Below, piece by piece: positions 35,863 through 36,043 of a DNA stretch of 36,043 bases (the stretch's first letter is position 1; each line of letters starts with the position of its first letter). The notes beneath the pieces are model-generated. The model was not told the origin of the DNA. It saw nothing but the letters and a program-made list of their open reading frames with translations, and did not search any database. A program made the translations under genes and the position numbers. The stretch comes from Chara braunii (Eukaryota > Streptophyta > Charophyceae > Charales > Characeae): the NCBI GenBank assembly GCA_003427395.1, contig BFEA01000088.1, forward strand, positions 2,670,831 to 2,706,873, in the 5' to 3' direction.

Positions 35863-35895
35863 CGGGGTCCTCTCACCGAGCACAGAAGGACCCCG
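35863..35895. other. Hairpin CGGGGTCCT / AGGACCCCG
   Basis: A 9-bp perfect stem across a 15-base loop (CTCACCGAGCACAGA), followed by an AT-rich stretch. The remaining sequence to the window end holds GC-rich CCCGGGC words and no gene. Confidence 0.65.
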
Positions 35896-36043
35896 CTTTC
35901 AAAATAAAAAATAAAAAATTATGTGCTGTTTTTTTTGCCCGCCCGGTTTGCCCGGGCGTCCCAACCGGCCCCGCCCGGCCTGGAGGCATCCATACTCAGC
36001 ATAACATATATTTTTTTCAGATACTTTCTGGGCTACTATGCAA

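Overview
The window looks like intergenic, repeat-dominated nuclear DNA of a streptophyte, most likely a charophyte green alga of the Chara type. The placement is inference. It rests on a plant-type U2 snRNA sequence, a mitochondrial nad4/maturase insertion, two decayed Ty3/gypsy retrotransposons, a plant-style acidic coiled-coil Gag, and very many GA, GT, CAAT and poly-T tracts. Single N bases lie inside low-complexity DNA (4776, 6980, 23966-24013) and there is one 45-base gap (13956-14000).

Only one intact gene is convincing: 5117-6307 (+), a 396-residue membrane-anchored protein of the METTL24-like Methyltransf_22 family. Its last 77 coding bases plus 3' flank are repeated three times in tandem (6231-6795).

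1-5 kb: microsatellites, a GC-rich degenerate tandem repeat, and two oppositely oriented copies of a terminal-inverted-repeat element. One copy carries an inserted U2 snRNA retrocopy with a poly(A) tail. 5-7 kb: the methyltransferase gene and its duplicated 3' end. 7-10 kb: no recognisable gene; a 93-bp tandem duplication and a copy of a dispersed repeat. 10-15 kb: repeats of a composite module, (GT)n + G/C hairpin + (CAAT)n, accompanied by a second palindromic repeat; also an LTR-like segment with a possible primer-binding site. 15-15.7 kb: the C-terminal remnant of a LINE-type reverse transcriptase. 16.8-22 kb: Ty3/gypsy element 1 (gag, zinc knuckle, PR, RT, RNase H, IN, C-terminal domain), full of stops and frameshifts. 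22-26 kb: dispersed repeats, a tRNA-like SINE head, and an Asn/Asp-rich open frame of unknown status. 26-27.7 kb: a TTGACC minisatellite and promoter-like repeats. 27.8-33.5 kb: Ty3/gypsy element 2, which has lost the RT active-site region through an internal deletion and has a hAT-like miniature element inserted in its integrase. 34.3-34.7 kb: a nuclear insertion of mitochondrial DNA carrying a nad4 fragment beside a group II intron maturase fragment. 34.9-36 kb: GC-rich inverted repeats, minisatellites and hairpins.

The genes do not form a pathway. What the window shows is layered mobile DNA: transposons inside transposons, an RNA-derived retrocopy, organellar DNA and expanding short repeats around one host gene. 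The most unusual items are the poly(A)-tailed U2 copy, the composite microsatellite-hairpin modules, the hAT-like insertion with G-rich core, the nad4-maturase insertion, and the triplicated 3' end of the methyltransferase.
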